From NCBI GenBank assembly GCA_050694015.1, contig JBOGWY010000161.1, positions 1 to 20,435 of the forward strand: a stretch of 20,435 nucleotides of DNA. Reading direction: 5' to 3'. Source of the DNA: JBOGWY01 sp050694015 (GTDB taxonomy: Bacteria; Actinomycetota; CADDZG01; WHSQ01). Of this stretch, positions 1 through 5,911 are shown one piece after another (the first letter of the stretch is position 1; every line of letters begins with the position of its first letter). The translations under genes and the position numbers were made by a program. The notes beneath the pieces were generated by a model that was not told the DNA's origin, did no database searches, and saw nothing but the letters and a program-made list of their open reading frames with translations.

Positions 1-563
1 CGATCGGTGAGGCTCTCGTCGCTGACTCCGCCGAGATCGGCCGCCACCTGGGGGATCAACGTGAGCGTCGTGGCGCGCGTCTTGTCGATCGCGAAGCGCA
101 GTGCGACCGCGCGCGAGAACCCCAGCACCGCGACCCACGCGTTGATCTCGACCATGGCATCGCCCAGCGGCCACAGGCCGAGCTCGGTCCAGTCCATCTG
201 GGTCTGGACCCCGGGACCGGTCTCGAAGCGGACCTCGGGCTCTTTGTCTTCGATCGTCCTAAGCAGCCGCACCCGGCGGGCGAAGCTCACGTAGCTGCCC
301 TCATAGCCGAGCTCGATGACCTCGCGATAAAGCGTCGTCGCCCGGATCTTGCTGCAGACGTCGAGGCGGCGCCTGACGTGGGCGAGCTGGTGCTCGCTCA
401 AGTCGGCGGGACACGATCGCGGCCCGTAGCTCGACGGCTGATCGGCCGAGACGTAGCGGGCAACCGTTCGGCGGTTGATGTTGAACTCACGGGCAAGAGC
501 GGCGATGCTCCAACCGTGTCGATGCAGTGCACGTAGCTCCATCCAGATCTCCTCGCTGACCAT
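1..563 (-). CDS. istA: IS21-family transposase IstA, N-terminal 187 residues (runs off left edge)
   Basis: IstA is the DDE transposase that cuts and joins IS21-type element ends, working with the IstB ATPase. The start is the ATG at 561-563, four bases after a strong AGGAGGG. The first ~45 residues form a helix-turn-helix (LHRHGWSIAALAREFNINRRTVARY), the end-binding domain. Residues ~75-110 are a second basic DNA-binding segment. At about residue 120 the sequence QTQMDWTELGLWPLGD opens the RNase H-like catalytic core; its Asp is the first acidic residue of the DDE triad. The remaining triad lies outside the window. Reading is open to base 1 with no frameshift, so this part looks intact. A 65-aa frame at 398-595 on the same strand is a shadow of this gene. 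Confidence 0.88.
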   Translation of the reverse strand, partial: MVSEEIWMELRALHRHGWSIAALAREFNINRRTVARYVSADQPSSYGPRSCPADLSEHQLAHVRRRLDVCSKIRATTLYREVIELGYEGSYVSFARRVRLLRTIEDKEPEVRFETGPGVQTQMDWTELGLWPLGDAMVEINAWVAVLGFSRAVALRFAIDKTRATTLTLIPQVAADLGGVSDESLTD

Positions 564-635
564 CTGTCCCTCCTGCCACCTGGGGTCTTCGTCAACCGCA
601 GGCTGGCAGGGGGGACTGCTTTTTCCCCGGCATTG

Positions 636-661
636 AAAAAGCCCCCGGATCTCTCCGGAGG
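636..661 (-). terminator. Rho-independent terminator inside the IS, upstream of istA
   Basis: Read on the minus strand, CCTCCGGA (661-654), loop GAGA, and TCCGGGGG (649-642) form an 8-bp stem with one G-T wobble. It is followed by CTTTTTC. It faces istA and lies between the IS end and the transposase start, so it should stop transcription entering from the disrupted host gene. Confidence 0.7.
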
Positions 662-665
662 CTGT

Positions 666-704
666 GCACTTTTCGTGATCGGGTTAGAGCACTATTCGTG
701 ATCG
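666..704. repeat. Two 16-bp terminal direct repeats of the IS21-type element
   Basis: GCACTTTTCGTGATCG at 666-681 and GCACTATTCGTGATCG at 689-704 differ at one base and start 23 bp apart. Multiple short direct repeats next to the terminus are characteristic of IS21-family ends and are taken to be transposase-binding sites. The outer copy lies six bases from the inferred tip at 710. Confidence 0.75.
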
Positions 705-817
705 CTCACAGAGGGTGTCTCTGGCTGAACGATCGCTGTCTGCGCAACAACCTTGGTCGGACTGAAGATAGCCACCGCCAACACGGCTGTGAGCAGCCAG
801 ACATGAACTCCACGCAC
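692..817 (-). pseudogene. 5' remnant of a secreted-protein gene interrupted by the IS21 element
   Basis: The frame starts at GTG 815-817, six bases after AAAGGGG (824-830). It encodes a signal peptide: basic MRGVHVW, hydrophobic LLTAVLAVAIF, and a likely cleavage after VVA-Q. About ten mature residues (TAIVQPETPS) follow to base 711. The frame then enters the IS terminus and stops at TAG 692-694 after five IS-encoded codons. Only ~36 host-encoded residues survive, so the product family is unrecognisable. The rest of the gene should resume beyond the far end of the IS, outside the window. The alternative is a chance short frame, but the ribosome site, signal peptide and abrupt end at the IS tip together argue against it. 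Confidence 0.62.
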
Positions 818-833
818 CGAGATCCCCTTTCGC

Positions 834-910
834 TAAGCCGAAACCGTTAGGAACAGCTACGGCAGCGGCGAAGCGAAAGCGCAGTACCTGGATGGGGGGT
901 TTTCGGCTTA
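834..910 (-). promoter_or_regulatory. Possible structured 5' leader of the interrupted gene
   Basis: A perfect 10-bp inverted repeat, TAAGCCGAAA (834-843) and TTTCGGCTTA (901-910), encloses 57 bases and lies just upstream of the ribosome site of the disrupted secreted-protein gene. In the minus-strand RNA it would close a multibranch or long-stem structure ending about 17 nt before the start codon. Leaders of this size precede secreted cell-wall enzyme genes in Actinobacteria, but I cannot match it to a known riboswitch class. The rest of the gap (911-995) shows nothing I can name. Confidence 0.4.
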
Positions 911-995
911 CTCCGATTGGACTAGCCCGATTCCGATGCGGCAGGCGCGAACGCCATGAAGGAGGAGGCGACCAACGATCATCTGGGTGGCAGCC

Positions 996-1961
996 TTAGA
1001 CGTTCTCTCCCGGGTGCTCCTCGAACTGGGTCACCGGCATGATCGTCACGTCGTTCAGCCGCCAGTCGAGCGATGCGAGGTGCGCCGCCGCGTCGTCGAT
1101 GTTCTCGGTGAGCTTCTCGTCCGAGGTCGGGATCACGAATATCTCGCCGAAGTAGACGTGTCCGTCTTCGCGCATGCGTACCCGTGCATCGCGCACCCAT
1201 GACAGCTTCTTCATCTCGGTCTCCATCCGGGCCGGGAGCGGATCCACGGACGAGCCGTCGACAACCGTCGGCGCACTGTCCATCAGGTCGGAGACCGACG
1301 CACGCAGATTGGTTACCCCGTCGCGGATGATGTCGAGCGAGATGACACTCGCCGCCACCGCGTCGGCCCACCAGAGCCCCCACGCGATCCCGAGGACGCC
1401 GAGTATCGCTGCGACCGCGGTGAGCCAGTCGGCCTTGTTCATCTTGGCGTCGGCGAAGAGGACCTTGTCGTGGAGTTCGTTGGCGAGCGGAAGCTTCATG
1501 CGCCCGATCAGCATCGCCGGGAGCCCGCTGTACGCGGCAGCCGGGATCATCAGCCATCCGAGCCAGATCTGGTGGCCGAAGAGGCTCACGGTCCCTATCG
1601 ACGGATGCTCGAACGTGGCGAGCTTCATCACCGCATCGAAGAGGAGGAACGACCCCATGCCGGCGAGCGCCAGCGCGGCGACGAGGTAACCGATCGAGAT
1701 CGAGCGGTGCCACCCGTAGGGGTGATTGGAGTCGGGGATGCGGCTTCTGATCCGGTTGGCCACCAGGAACGCGAGCGGCGGGATCAGGCTGAGCATGTCC
1801 TCGAACCACGCCGTCTTCATCGCCTGCGACGAGCCCAGTGTGAGGTAGATGGCGATGATGGCCGTGATCAGGTAGGCGATCGTGATCCACTCGAGTTTGA
1901 TCGCGCGCTCGTAAACGTTTCGCTTCCTCGACGGGAACTCGAAGCGCGGAGAGACGCTCAT
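996..1961 (-). CDS. Cation diffusion facilitator (CDF) family transporter
   Basis: A 321-aa integral membrane protein expected to export divalent metal ions by proton antiport. About six hydrophobic segments fill residues ~20-215, and a soluble domain fills ~225-321 (metal-sensing C-terminal domain type). Family marks are HPYGWHR after TM2, close to the usual HP-x-G-x-x-R, and DAKMNKADWLTAVAAILG in TM5. The TM2 metal site reads WFEDMLSLIPPLAF rather than the classical HxxxD, so the metal preference may be unusual. It begins inside the end of the solute-binding lipoprotein gene (ATGA overlap at 1958-1961), so the two are translationally coupled. Substrate is unknown. Confidence 0.85.
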   Translation of the reverse strand: MSVSPRFEFPSRKRNVYERAIKLEWITIAYLITAIIAIYLTLGSSQAMKTAWFEDMLSLIPPLAFLVANRIRSRIPDSNHPYGWHRSISIGYLVAALALAGMGSFLLFDAVMKLATFEHPSIGTVSLFGHQIWLGWLMIPAAAYSGLPAMLIGRMKLPLANELHDKVLFADAKMNKADWLTAVAAILGVLGIAWGLWWADAVAASVISLDIIRDGVTNLRASVSDLMDSAPTVVDGSSVDPLPARMETEMKKLSWVRDARVRMREDGHVYFGEIFVIPTSDEKLTENIDDAAAHLASLDWRLNDVTIMPVTQFEEHPGENV

Positions 1962-2647
1962 CGCAACATGTCCATCTCTTCAAGCACCTGGTCGAGCGTC
2001 GCCTTGTGTTCCAGCAGGAACCGTTCGAGCCGGGTGATGAACGCGTTCTCGCCGTGCCTCGTCGCCATGACGTGATCCGTCTCGAGCAGGCGCACGCCCG
2101 AGTCCACGAGGTCGAGGTCGTCCACGAGGAAGTTGTCGATCGCGACGGCGCCGTCGACGCCGGTGATGTCGTCGACCTGTATCGGGATCGCGTCCTGCTT
2201 CTCGACGAGCCCGGCCCCCTCGGTACCCCGCTCGACGGAGACGCGCACGCCGGCGATGTCCTCGATGTTCTCGGGGGCCGCGATCACGAGCTGGGTCGTG
2301 TGATACGGATGCGTGAGCGCGATCTCGGATGACAGCGAGCTGGTCGCCTCGAGTCCCGCGATCAGGAGGTCGAGCTCGCCCACATGGACGGCGGCCGCCA
2401 GCTCCTCCACGCTGCCCTCGAAGTATTCGATCTCGGCATCGAGCTCCGCGGCGAAGCGCTCGACCAACGCGACCTCGACGCCGGAGGGCTCCGGACCCGA
2501 GAGGACGACCCACGGCGGATTCTCGGCGACGCCCACGCGCAGCGTTCCGCCGACGACCCGTTCGAGGGTCCCCTCAGGGTCGCGCGGCAGGCCACACGCG
2601 GCCGGCACGCACACGCAGAGCGCGACCGCGATGAGTCGGATGTTCAT
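1958..2647 (-). CDS. Family-3 solute-binding lipoprotein
   Basis: A 229-aa extracytoplasmic binding protein of the amino-acid/glutamine (PBPb, SBP family 3) type. The N-terminus is a lipoprotein signal with lipobox PAAC (acylated Cys18), followed by the hallmark opening of the fold, GTLRVGVAENPPWV. Later come GVEVALVERFAAEL, GELDLLIAGLEAT and GVRVSVERGTEGAGLV, the regular order of segments in the family. No ABC permease or ATPase is next to it; instead it overlaps a CDF transporter by four bases and lies 47 bases after an ECF sigma factor gene. It could be a sensory binding protein rather than a transport component. The ATG at 2647 has no nearby Shine-Dalgarno. Confidence 0.8.
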   Translation of the reverse strand: MNIRLIAVALCVCVPAACGLPRDPEGTLERVVGGTLRVGVAENPPWVVLSGPEPSGVEVALVERFAAELDAEIEYFEGSVEELAAAVHVGELDLLIAGLEATSSLSSEIALTHPYHTTQLVIAAPENIEDIAGVRVSVERGTEGAGLVEKQDAIPIQVDDITGVDGAVAIDNFLVDDLDLVDSGVRLLETDHVMATRHGENAFITRLERFLLEHKATLDQVLEEMDMLR

Positions 2648-2650
2648 AAG

Positions 2651-2677
2651 GTGGTGTTATCCCACCACGCCGGTGGG
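2651..2677 (-). promoter_or_regulatory. Two mutually exclusive hairpins just upstream of the lipoprotein start
   Basis: CCCACC (2661-2666) can pair with GGTGGG (2672-2677). GTGGTG (2651-2656) can pair with CACCAC (2663-2668). The two stems share bases, so only one can form at a time, and the second ends three bases from the start codon. No T-run follows, so a plain terminator is unlikely. A translational switch or simple processing signal is possible. Confidence 0.35.
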
Positions 2678-2694
2678 AGAGTTCTCCGGCGCGT

Positions 2695-3741
2695 CTATTC
2701 GGGACGCGTCAGCTGATCGATCGTCGTGACGACCTTGTCCTTGACCGCCGCTACCGTGGCCGTCGCGGCGGCGTGCGCTTTGCCCAGCCGATCGTTCGGG
2801 TCGTCGGTCGGCCCGGGCGGATCCGGGTCGTTCGGCAGCTCGTCGCGTCCCTTCACGGTGGCTTCGATCGTCGCGATGACGACATCGGTCACCTGCGACT
2901 CTTCGGCCTCTGTGATCGCGGTCGCGCCTTCGATCGTCCCCCGCAGAACGGGAGACGGAGCGCGCGGCGTCTCCGACGGGATGGGAGCCGCGACCCTGCG
3001 CGGACCCGGGGCGTCATCGACCGGTGACGACGGCAGACCGGTCAGCGCGACGACGACGATGACCGCCGAGGCCGCGACGCGCTCGACGAAGTAAGGGAAC
3101 TGAGGAGCGACCGTCGCGAGGTTGGGAGTGGTGTGCGCCGACTCCGAGCGTCCGAAGGTCGATCGGAACGCGAGCACCGGTGCGAGAGCCCAACCCTCGG
3201 CGCGATCCCACGCCTTGCGCAGCGACGTGCGCGCACGGTGAAGCAGCGCCTTCACCTGATCGGGTGACATGCGTAGCGCGCCGGCGATCTCGCGGTGCGA
3301 GAGACCTTCGACCGCGCGCAACGTCAGTGCGCGCGCGTGGAGCGGTTGCACCTCTTGGATCGCGGCCTCGAGACGCGGGTGGTCTCCGACGACGAGTTCC
3401 TCGGGACCGGACTCCGTCCCTTCGATGCCGTTGCCGTCGGGAAGGGCAACGAGGTGCGTGCGCGACTTGACGCGGAGATGGTCGACGCAAACGTTCGCGG
3501 CGATGCGCGTGAGCCACGCGCCGAGCTGGTACTGCCCGTTGAAGCGCGGGAGGGCCTGGTAGGCCTTGAGGAAGGTCTCTTGAGCCGCTTCCTCGGCGTC
3601 GGCCGTGTTGCCCAACATCCGGTAGCAGACGCGCATCACGCGGGCCTGGTGCCTCCGGTACATCTCGTCGTAGGCGTCCGGGCACCCGGCCTGGAACTCG
3701 ATCACCAGGTCGCGGTCGCTGAAGGCACCGGTGGGGCTCAT
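2695..3741 (-). CDS. ECF sigma factor with membrane-anchored C-terminal extension
   Basis: A 348-aa extracytoplasmic-function sigma factor, directing RNA polymerase to a dedicated promoter set. Region 2 spans residues ~10-80 (DLVIEFQAGCPDAYDEMYRRHQARV, then AEEAAQETFLKAYQAL and FNGQYQLGAWLTRIAANVCVD). Region 4 spans ~125-178 (EGLSHREIAGALRMSPDQVKALLHRAR, a helix-turn-helix). Unlike a normal ~190-aa ECF factor it continues for ~170 residues: a hydrophobic helix at ~219-237 (VAASAVIVVVALTGL), then a Pro/Ala/acid-rich tail. The tail could be an attached anti-sigma or sensor segment. ATG at 3741 is chosen because it gives a typical ECF N-terminus; an in-frame GTG at 3825 would add 28 residues but sits in a hairpin. 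Neither start has a clear ribosome site. Confidence 0.85.
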   Translation of the reverse strand: MSPTGAFSDRDLVIEFQAGCPDAYDEMYRRHQARVMRVCYRMLGNTADAEEAAQETFLKAYQALPRFNGQYQLGAWLTRIAANVCVDHLRVKSRTHLVALPDGNGIEGTESGPEELVVGDHPRLEAAIQEVQPLHARALTLRAVEGLSHREIAGALRMSPDQVKALLHRARTSLRKAWDRAEGWALAPVLAFRSTFGRSESAHTTPNLATVAPQFPYFVERVAASAVIVVVALTGLPSSPVDDAPGPRRVAAPIPSETPRAPSPVLRGTIEGATAITEAEESQVTDVVIATIEATVKGRDELPNDPDPPGPTDDPNDRLGKAHAAATATVAAVKDKVVTTIDQLTRPE

Positions 3742-3787
3742 AAGGGGGAAGGTTGGCCCTTCGGGGGCCGGTTCCTGCTTCCCCTGT

Positions 3788-3838
3788 CGCCGAGTGGGAC
3801 TGGAGTGGCTAAATGTGCGCGCCACGTCCCACTCGGCG
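3788..3838. terminator. Long two-tier hairpin between the small membrane protein gene and the sigma factor gene
   Basis: CGCCGAGTGGGAC (3788-3800) and GTCCCACTCGGCG (3826-3838) form a perfect 13-bp stem. Inside, GTGGC (3805-3809) pairs with GCCAC (3821-3825), with a four-base bulge and an 11-base loop. It begins 10 bases past the stop of the minus-strand gene at 3849, so it probably ends that transcript. There is no T-run, which is common in high-GC terminators. It could alternatively control the sigma factor mRNA leader. Confidence 0.55.
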
Positions 3839-3848
3839 GGGCGGGGGC

Positions 3849-4163
3849 TCAGACCGAGGTGGTCTCCATGCTGCGGTCGCCGGCGCTCTCGGGCGACGGG
3901 ATGGGCTGGGTGCCGGGCCCGGTGGGGTAGGTGTCCCGGTAGCCCGTGGAGCCGCCCCCGATCAGCTGCTCGACCTTGCCGGACTTGTAGGCGTAGAGCC
4001 CGCCTGCGACGAGCCCTCCGAGGACGAGCTTGCCGATGTTGCGCCGGATGAAGCCCTGCTTCGGTGCCCGGGCCTCCTGGACGCGGTCGACGACCTTCTT
4101 CACGGCCACTGCCGCAAGGATCTTCTTGAGCGTGGGGTTCATCCCGCGCCTGTGGTGACTCAT
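3849..4163 (-). CDS. Small single-span membrane protein, unknown function
   Basis: A 104-aa protein starting at ATG 4163, preceded by GGGAGG about six bases upstream; an ATG nine codons earlier lacks such support. The order is a basic N-terminus (MSHHRRGMNPTLKKILAAVAVKKVV), an amphipathic/basic helix, one hydrophobic stretch at ~50-62 (LVLGGLVAGGLYAY), then a Gly/Pro/Thr-rich polar tail. It resembles small YtxH-like or other general membrane-associated stress proteins in layout only; I do not recognise the family. It is divergent from yjbQ across a 168-bp gap. Confidence 0.65.
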   Translation of the reverse strand: MSHHRRGMNPTLKKILAAVAVKKVVDRVQEARAPKQGFIRRNIGKLVLGGLVAGGLYAYKSGKVEQLIGGGSTGYRDTYPTGPGTQPIPSPESAGDRSMETTSV

Positions 4164-4256
4164 AGGGCCTCCCTCGATGGATCGTTCCAACCGGTGATTA
4201 CTACCCTATGGGAGCGGTGCCAACCGGGGCGAGCCGGCTCGGGGGCGGGGAAGCGC

Positions 4257-4285
4257 TTGAACGGCTGTTCAGAGCGCCCTAACAC
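4257..4285 (+). promoter_or_regulatory. Candidate promoter for yjbQ-prenyl synthase, with GAAC-N4-GTTC palindrome
   Basis: TTGAAC (4257-4262) and TAACAC (4280-4285) are separated by 17 bases, 40-75 bases before the yjbQ start. The -35 box overlaps the palindrome GAACGGCTGTTC (4259-4270). This has the GAAC-N4-GTTC outline of Gram-positive/actinobacterial LexA sites, although the central four bases fit the consensus only partly. The -10 match is weak. Confidence 0.35.
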
Positions 4286-4331
4286 TCGTCCAAAGCCGTA
4301 CGCGCTGCGGTACAGGACAATGGGGTCGCCG

Positions 4332-4775
4332 ATGATCCATCACGAAGAGTTCGAGATAAAGACCGGTGGCCGTCTCGACGCCGTCGACGTCACTGAGGAC
4401 ATCCGAGACACGCTCCGCAGTTCCGGCGTCCGGCTCGGCAGCGCGCTGATCTTCTCTCCGCACACCACTTGTTGCATCGTCGTGGGTAGTGCGGGGGCCG
4501 AGACCGCGCGGAGCCTCGAGGCGACGATGAGAGCCATCGCCGCCGAGGACGGCTACTACGCGCACGACGATCTGACGATCAGGACCGAGAACCTCGTCGA
4601 CGACGAGCCCGCGAACGCACCGGCGCACATCCTGCATGCGGTCGCCGGTAAGGCCAGTGAATGCATCCCGGTCGCGGACGGCGACCTGTTGCTCGGCGAT
4701 GATCAGCGGGTCCTGTTCGTCGAGCTCGACTCGTCGCGACTCCGCCGTTACGTGATCCAGGTCCTCGGCGAGTAG
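4332..4775 (+). CDS. yjbQ: YjbQ/UPF0047 family protein
   Basis: A 147-aa single-domain protein of the YjbQ family, some members of which show weak thiamine-phosphate synthase activity in vitro; the true cellular role is unsettled. Family marks are the opening EFEIKTGGRLDAVDVTEDI, the HTT motif at residues 44-46 (FSPHTTCCIVV), a second His region (YYAHDD, then HILHAVAGKASECIPVADG), and the closing LFVELDSSRLRRYVIQVLG. The Asn-Glu that usually follows the HTT strand (INE) is replaced by GSAG, which may affect activity. ATG at 4332 gives the usual N-terminus; ATG at 4320, right after AGGAC, would add four residues. It is followed seven bases later by a prenyl synthase gene, likely one transcript. 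Confidence 0.85.
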   Translation: MIHHEEFEIKTGGRLDAVDVTEDIRDTLRSSGVRLGSALIFSPHTTCCIVVGSAGAETARSLEATMRAIAAEDGYYAHDDLTIRTENLVDDEPANAPAHILHAVAGKASECIPVADGDLLLGDDQRVLFVELDSSRLRRYVIQVLGE

Positions 4776-4782
4776 CGGATAA

Positions 4783-5739
4783 GTGGTTCAGCTCGGGGAG
4801 GCCCCGGCGCCGTGGCTGGTCGACGACCTGCTACGGATCGAACAGACCCTGCTGGCCCGGGCCGGCGCATCCCCACACCCGCTCGTCAGCGAATCCGCGA
4901 CGCATCTGATCCGCGCCGGCGGCAAGCGCCTCCGGCCGGCGCTGGTGCTGGTCTCGTCCCGGGCCGGTGAGGCGGGCCGCCCGGAGACCGATCTGGCGGC
5001 GGCATCGATCGAGCTCGTCCACCTCGCCACGCTGTACCACGACGACGTGATCGACGAGACCGAGACGCGCCGCGGCGCGCCGACCGTTCACTCGAAGTGG
5101 GGCATCGACATCGCCGTGCTCTCCGGTGACTATCTGTTCGCTCAGGCCTGCGCGCTGGGGGCCGAGGCCGGTGGTGACGTCCCGCTCGTGCTCGCTCGCG
5201 CGGTCGCCGACGTGTGCGAGGGCCAGATCGTCGAGACCGCCGCGCTCTCCGATCCGCGCCGCGACGTGAACGAATACATCGACACGATCAAGCACAAGAC
5301 CGCGGCGCTGTTCCGCGCCGCGTGCGAGATGGGAGCGTCGACCTCGGGAGCACCCGAGGGGGGCCGGGCCGCGCTGAGGACCTACGGCGAGGAGCTCGGC
5401 ATCGCGTTCCAGATCGTCGACGACCTCCTCGACCTCACAGGCGACCCCGCGGTGACCGGCAAGATCCCGGGCACCGATCTCAAGGAAGGCGTGTTCACGC
5501 TCCCGGTCCTGATCGCATGCGAACGCGACCCGGCCCTCGTCGCGCATCTGGAGAGGGGCGAGCACGGGCTCGATCTCGTGCGGCCGATCCTCGAGGCGAC
5601 CGGAGCCCTCGAGGCGGCCCGCGACACCGCCGCCCACCATGCCGCCCTGGCCCTCGAGGCCGCGGGGGCCACCGGCTCCCCCGAGGCCGAAGAGGCCCTG
5701 ACCACGATCGTCTCGGGAGTCCTAGCCCAACTCACCTAA
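4783..5739 (+). CDS. Long-chain (all-E) polyprenyl diphosphate synthase
   Basis: A 318-aa trans-prenyltransferase that extends allylic diphosphates with isopentenyl diphosphate, probably for the menaquinone side chain. It has GGKRLRP (46-52, substrate binding), the first aspartate-rich motif DDVID (87-91), and the second motif at 213-217 (DDLLD within IVDDLLDLTGD), plus the IKHKTAALF helix. The residue five before the first Asp is Ala82; a small residue here is associated with long (C30-C50) products. Length is normal. The start is GTG 4783 with only a weak ribosome site, seven bases after yjbQ. An extended hairpin follows. Confidence 0.88.
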   Translation: MVQLGEAPAPWLVDDLLRIEQTLLARAGASPHPLVSESATHLIRAGGKRLRPALVLVSSRAGEAGRPETDLAAASIELVHLATLYHDDVIDETETRRGAPTVHSKWGIDIAVLSGDYLFAQACALGAEAGGDVPLVLARAVADVCEGQIVETAALSDPRRDVNEYIDTIKHKTAALFRAACEMGASTSGAPEGGRAALRTYGEELGIAFQIVDDLLDLTGDPAVTGKIPGTDLKEGVFTLPVLIACERDPALVAHLERGEHGLDLVRPILEATGALEAARDTAAHHAALALEAAGATGSPEAEEALTTIVSGVLAQLT

Positions 5740-5811
5740 CCCCAAATCGCGTTTTGAGCGCTTGCACCCGGCATATGGCCGGGTGCGCGGGCACAGAACG
5801 CGCTCTTGGGG
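5740..5811 (+). terminator. Nested hairpin terminator after the prenyl synthase gene
   Basis: The core stem is GCACCCGGC (5764-5772) with GCCGGGTGC (5778-5786) around the loop ATATG. Two outer pairings continue in register: GAGCGC (5756-5761) with GCGCTC (5800-5805), and CCCCAA (5740-5745) with TTGGGG (5806-5811). It starts right after the stop codon at 5739 and has no T-run. Confidence 0.6.
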
Positions 5812-5832
5812 GTGCGGCGGGACCACCTGCGG

Positions 5833-5861
5833 TTTACGACCGCCCCCTCTATGGGTATACC
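5833..5861 (+). promoter_or_regulatory. Sigma-A type promoter for the tandem-repeat helical protein
   Basis: TTTACG (5833-5838) and TATACC (5856-5861) are separated by 17 bases, each matching the consensus at four of six positions. The predicted start point (~5868) falls at the first base of the palindrome at 5869. A strong AAGGAG and the ATG at 5912 follow. Confidence 0.55.
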
Positions 5862-5868
5862 TCCGCTA

Positions 5869-5887
5869 GCAACTGTTCTACAGTTGC
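5869..5887. promoter_or_regulatory. Palindromic operator-like site, GCAACTGT-TCT-ACAGTTGC
   Basis: A perfect 8-bp inverted repeat with a three-base centre sits exactly at the predicted transcription start and 25 bases before the start codon. A repressor binding here would block initiation. A small RNA hairpin in the leader is the alternative. The TetR gene nearby (6685-7347) is one candidate partner, by proximity only. Confidence 0.5.
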
Positions 5888-5911
5888 AAGCACCCACGGA
5901 AGGAGAAAATC

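Larger units (their letters stand above)
1..710 (-). mobile_element. IS21-family insertion sequence, left end and partial istA
   Basis: The element's outer end is placed at 710 because the minus strand there begins TGTGAGCGATCACG, a TG-starting terminus. Two near-identical 16-bp direct repeats lie just inside it, an arrangement typical of IS21 termini, where repeated sites bind the transposase. Between the terminus and the transposase start (563) is a hairpin-plus-T-run terminator. The element continues past base 1, where the rest of istA, the istB ATPase gene and the other end would be expected. The right boundary is inferred from the repeats and from a secreted-protein reading frame that is clean up to 711 and stops shortly inside the element. 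The target duplication cannot be checked because the other end is outside the window. Confidence 0.8.

Noticed and set aside
398..595. A 65-aa minus-strand frame at the start of the IS
   Set aside because: Shadow of istA, which has the helix-turn-helix and a strong ribosome site in the adjacent frame.
979..1983. A 334-aa minus-strand frame over the CDF transporter gene
   Set aside because: Arg/Pro/Gly-rich shadow in another frame; the transporter frame has clear membrane segments and family motifs.
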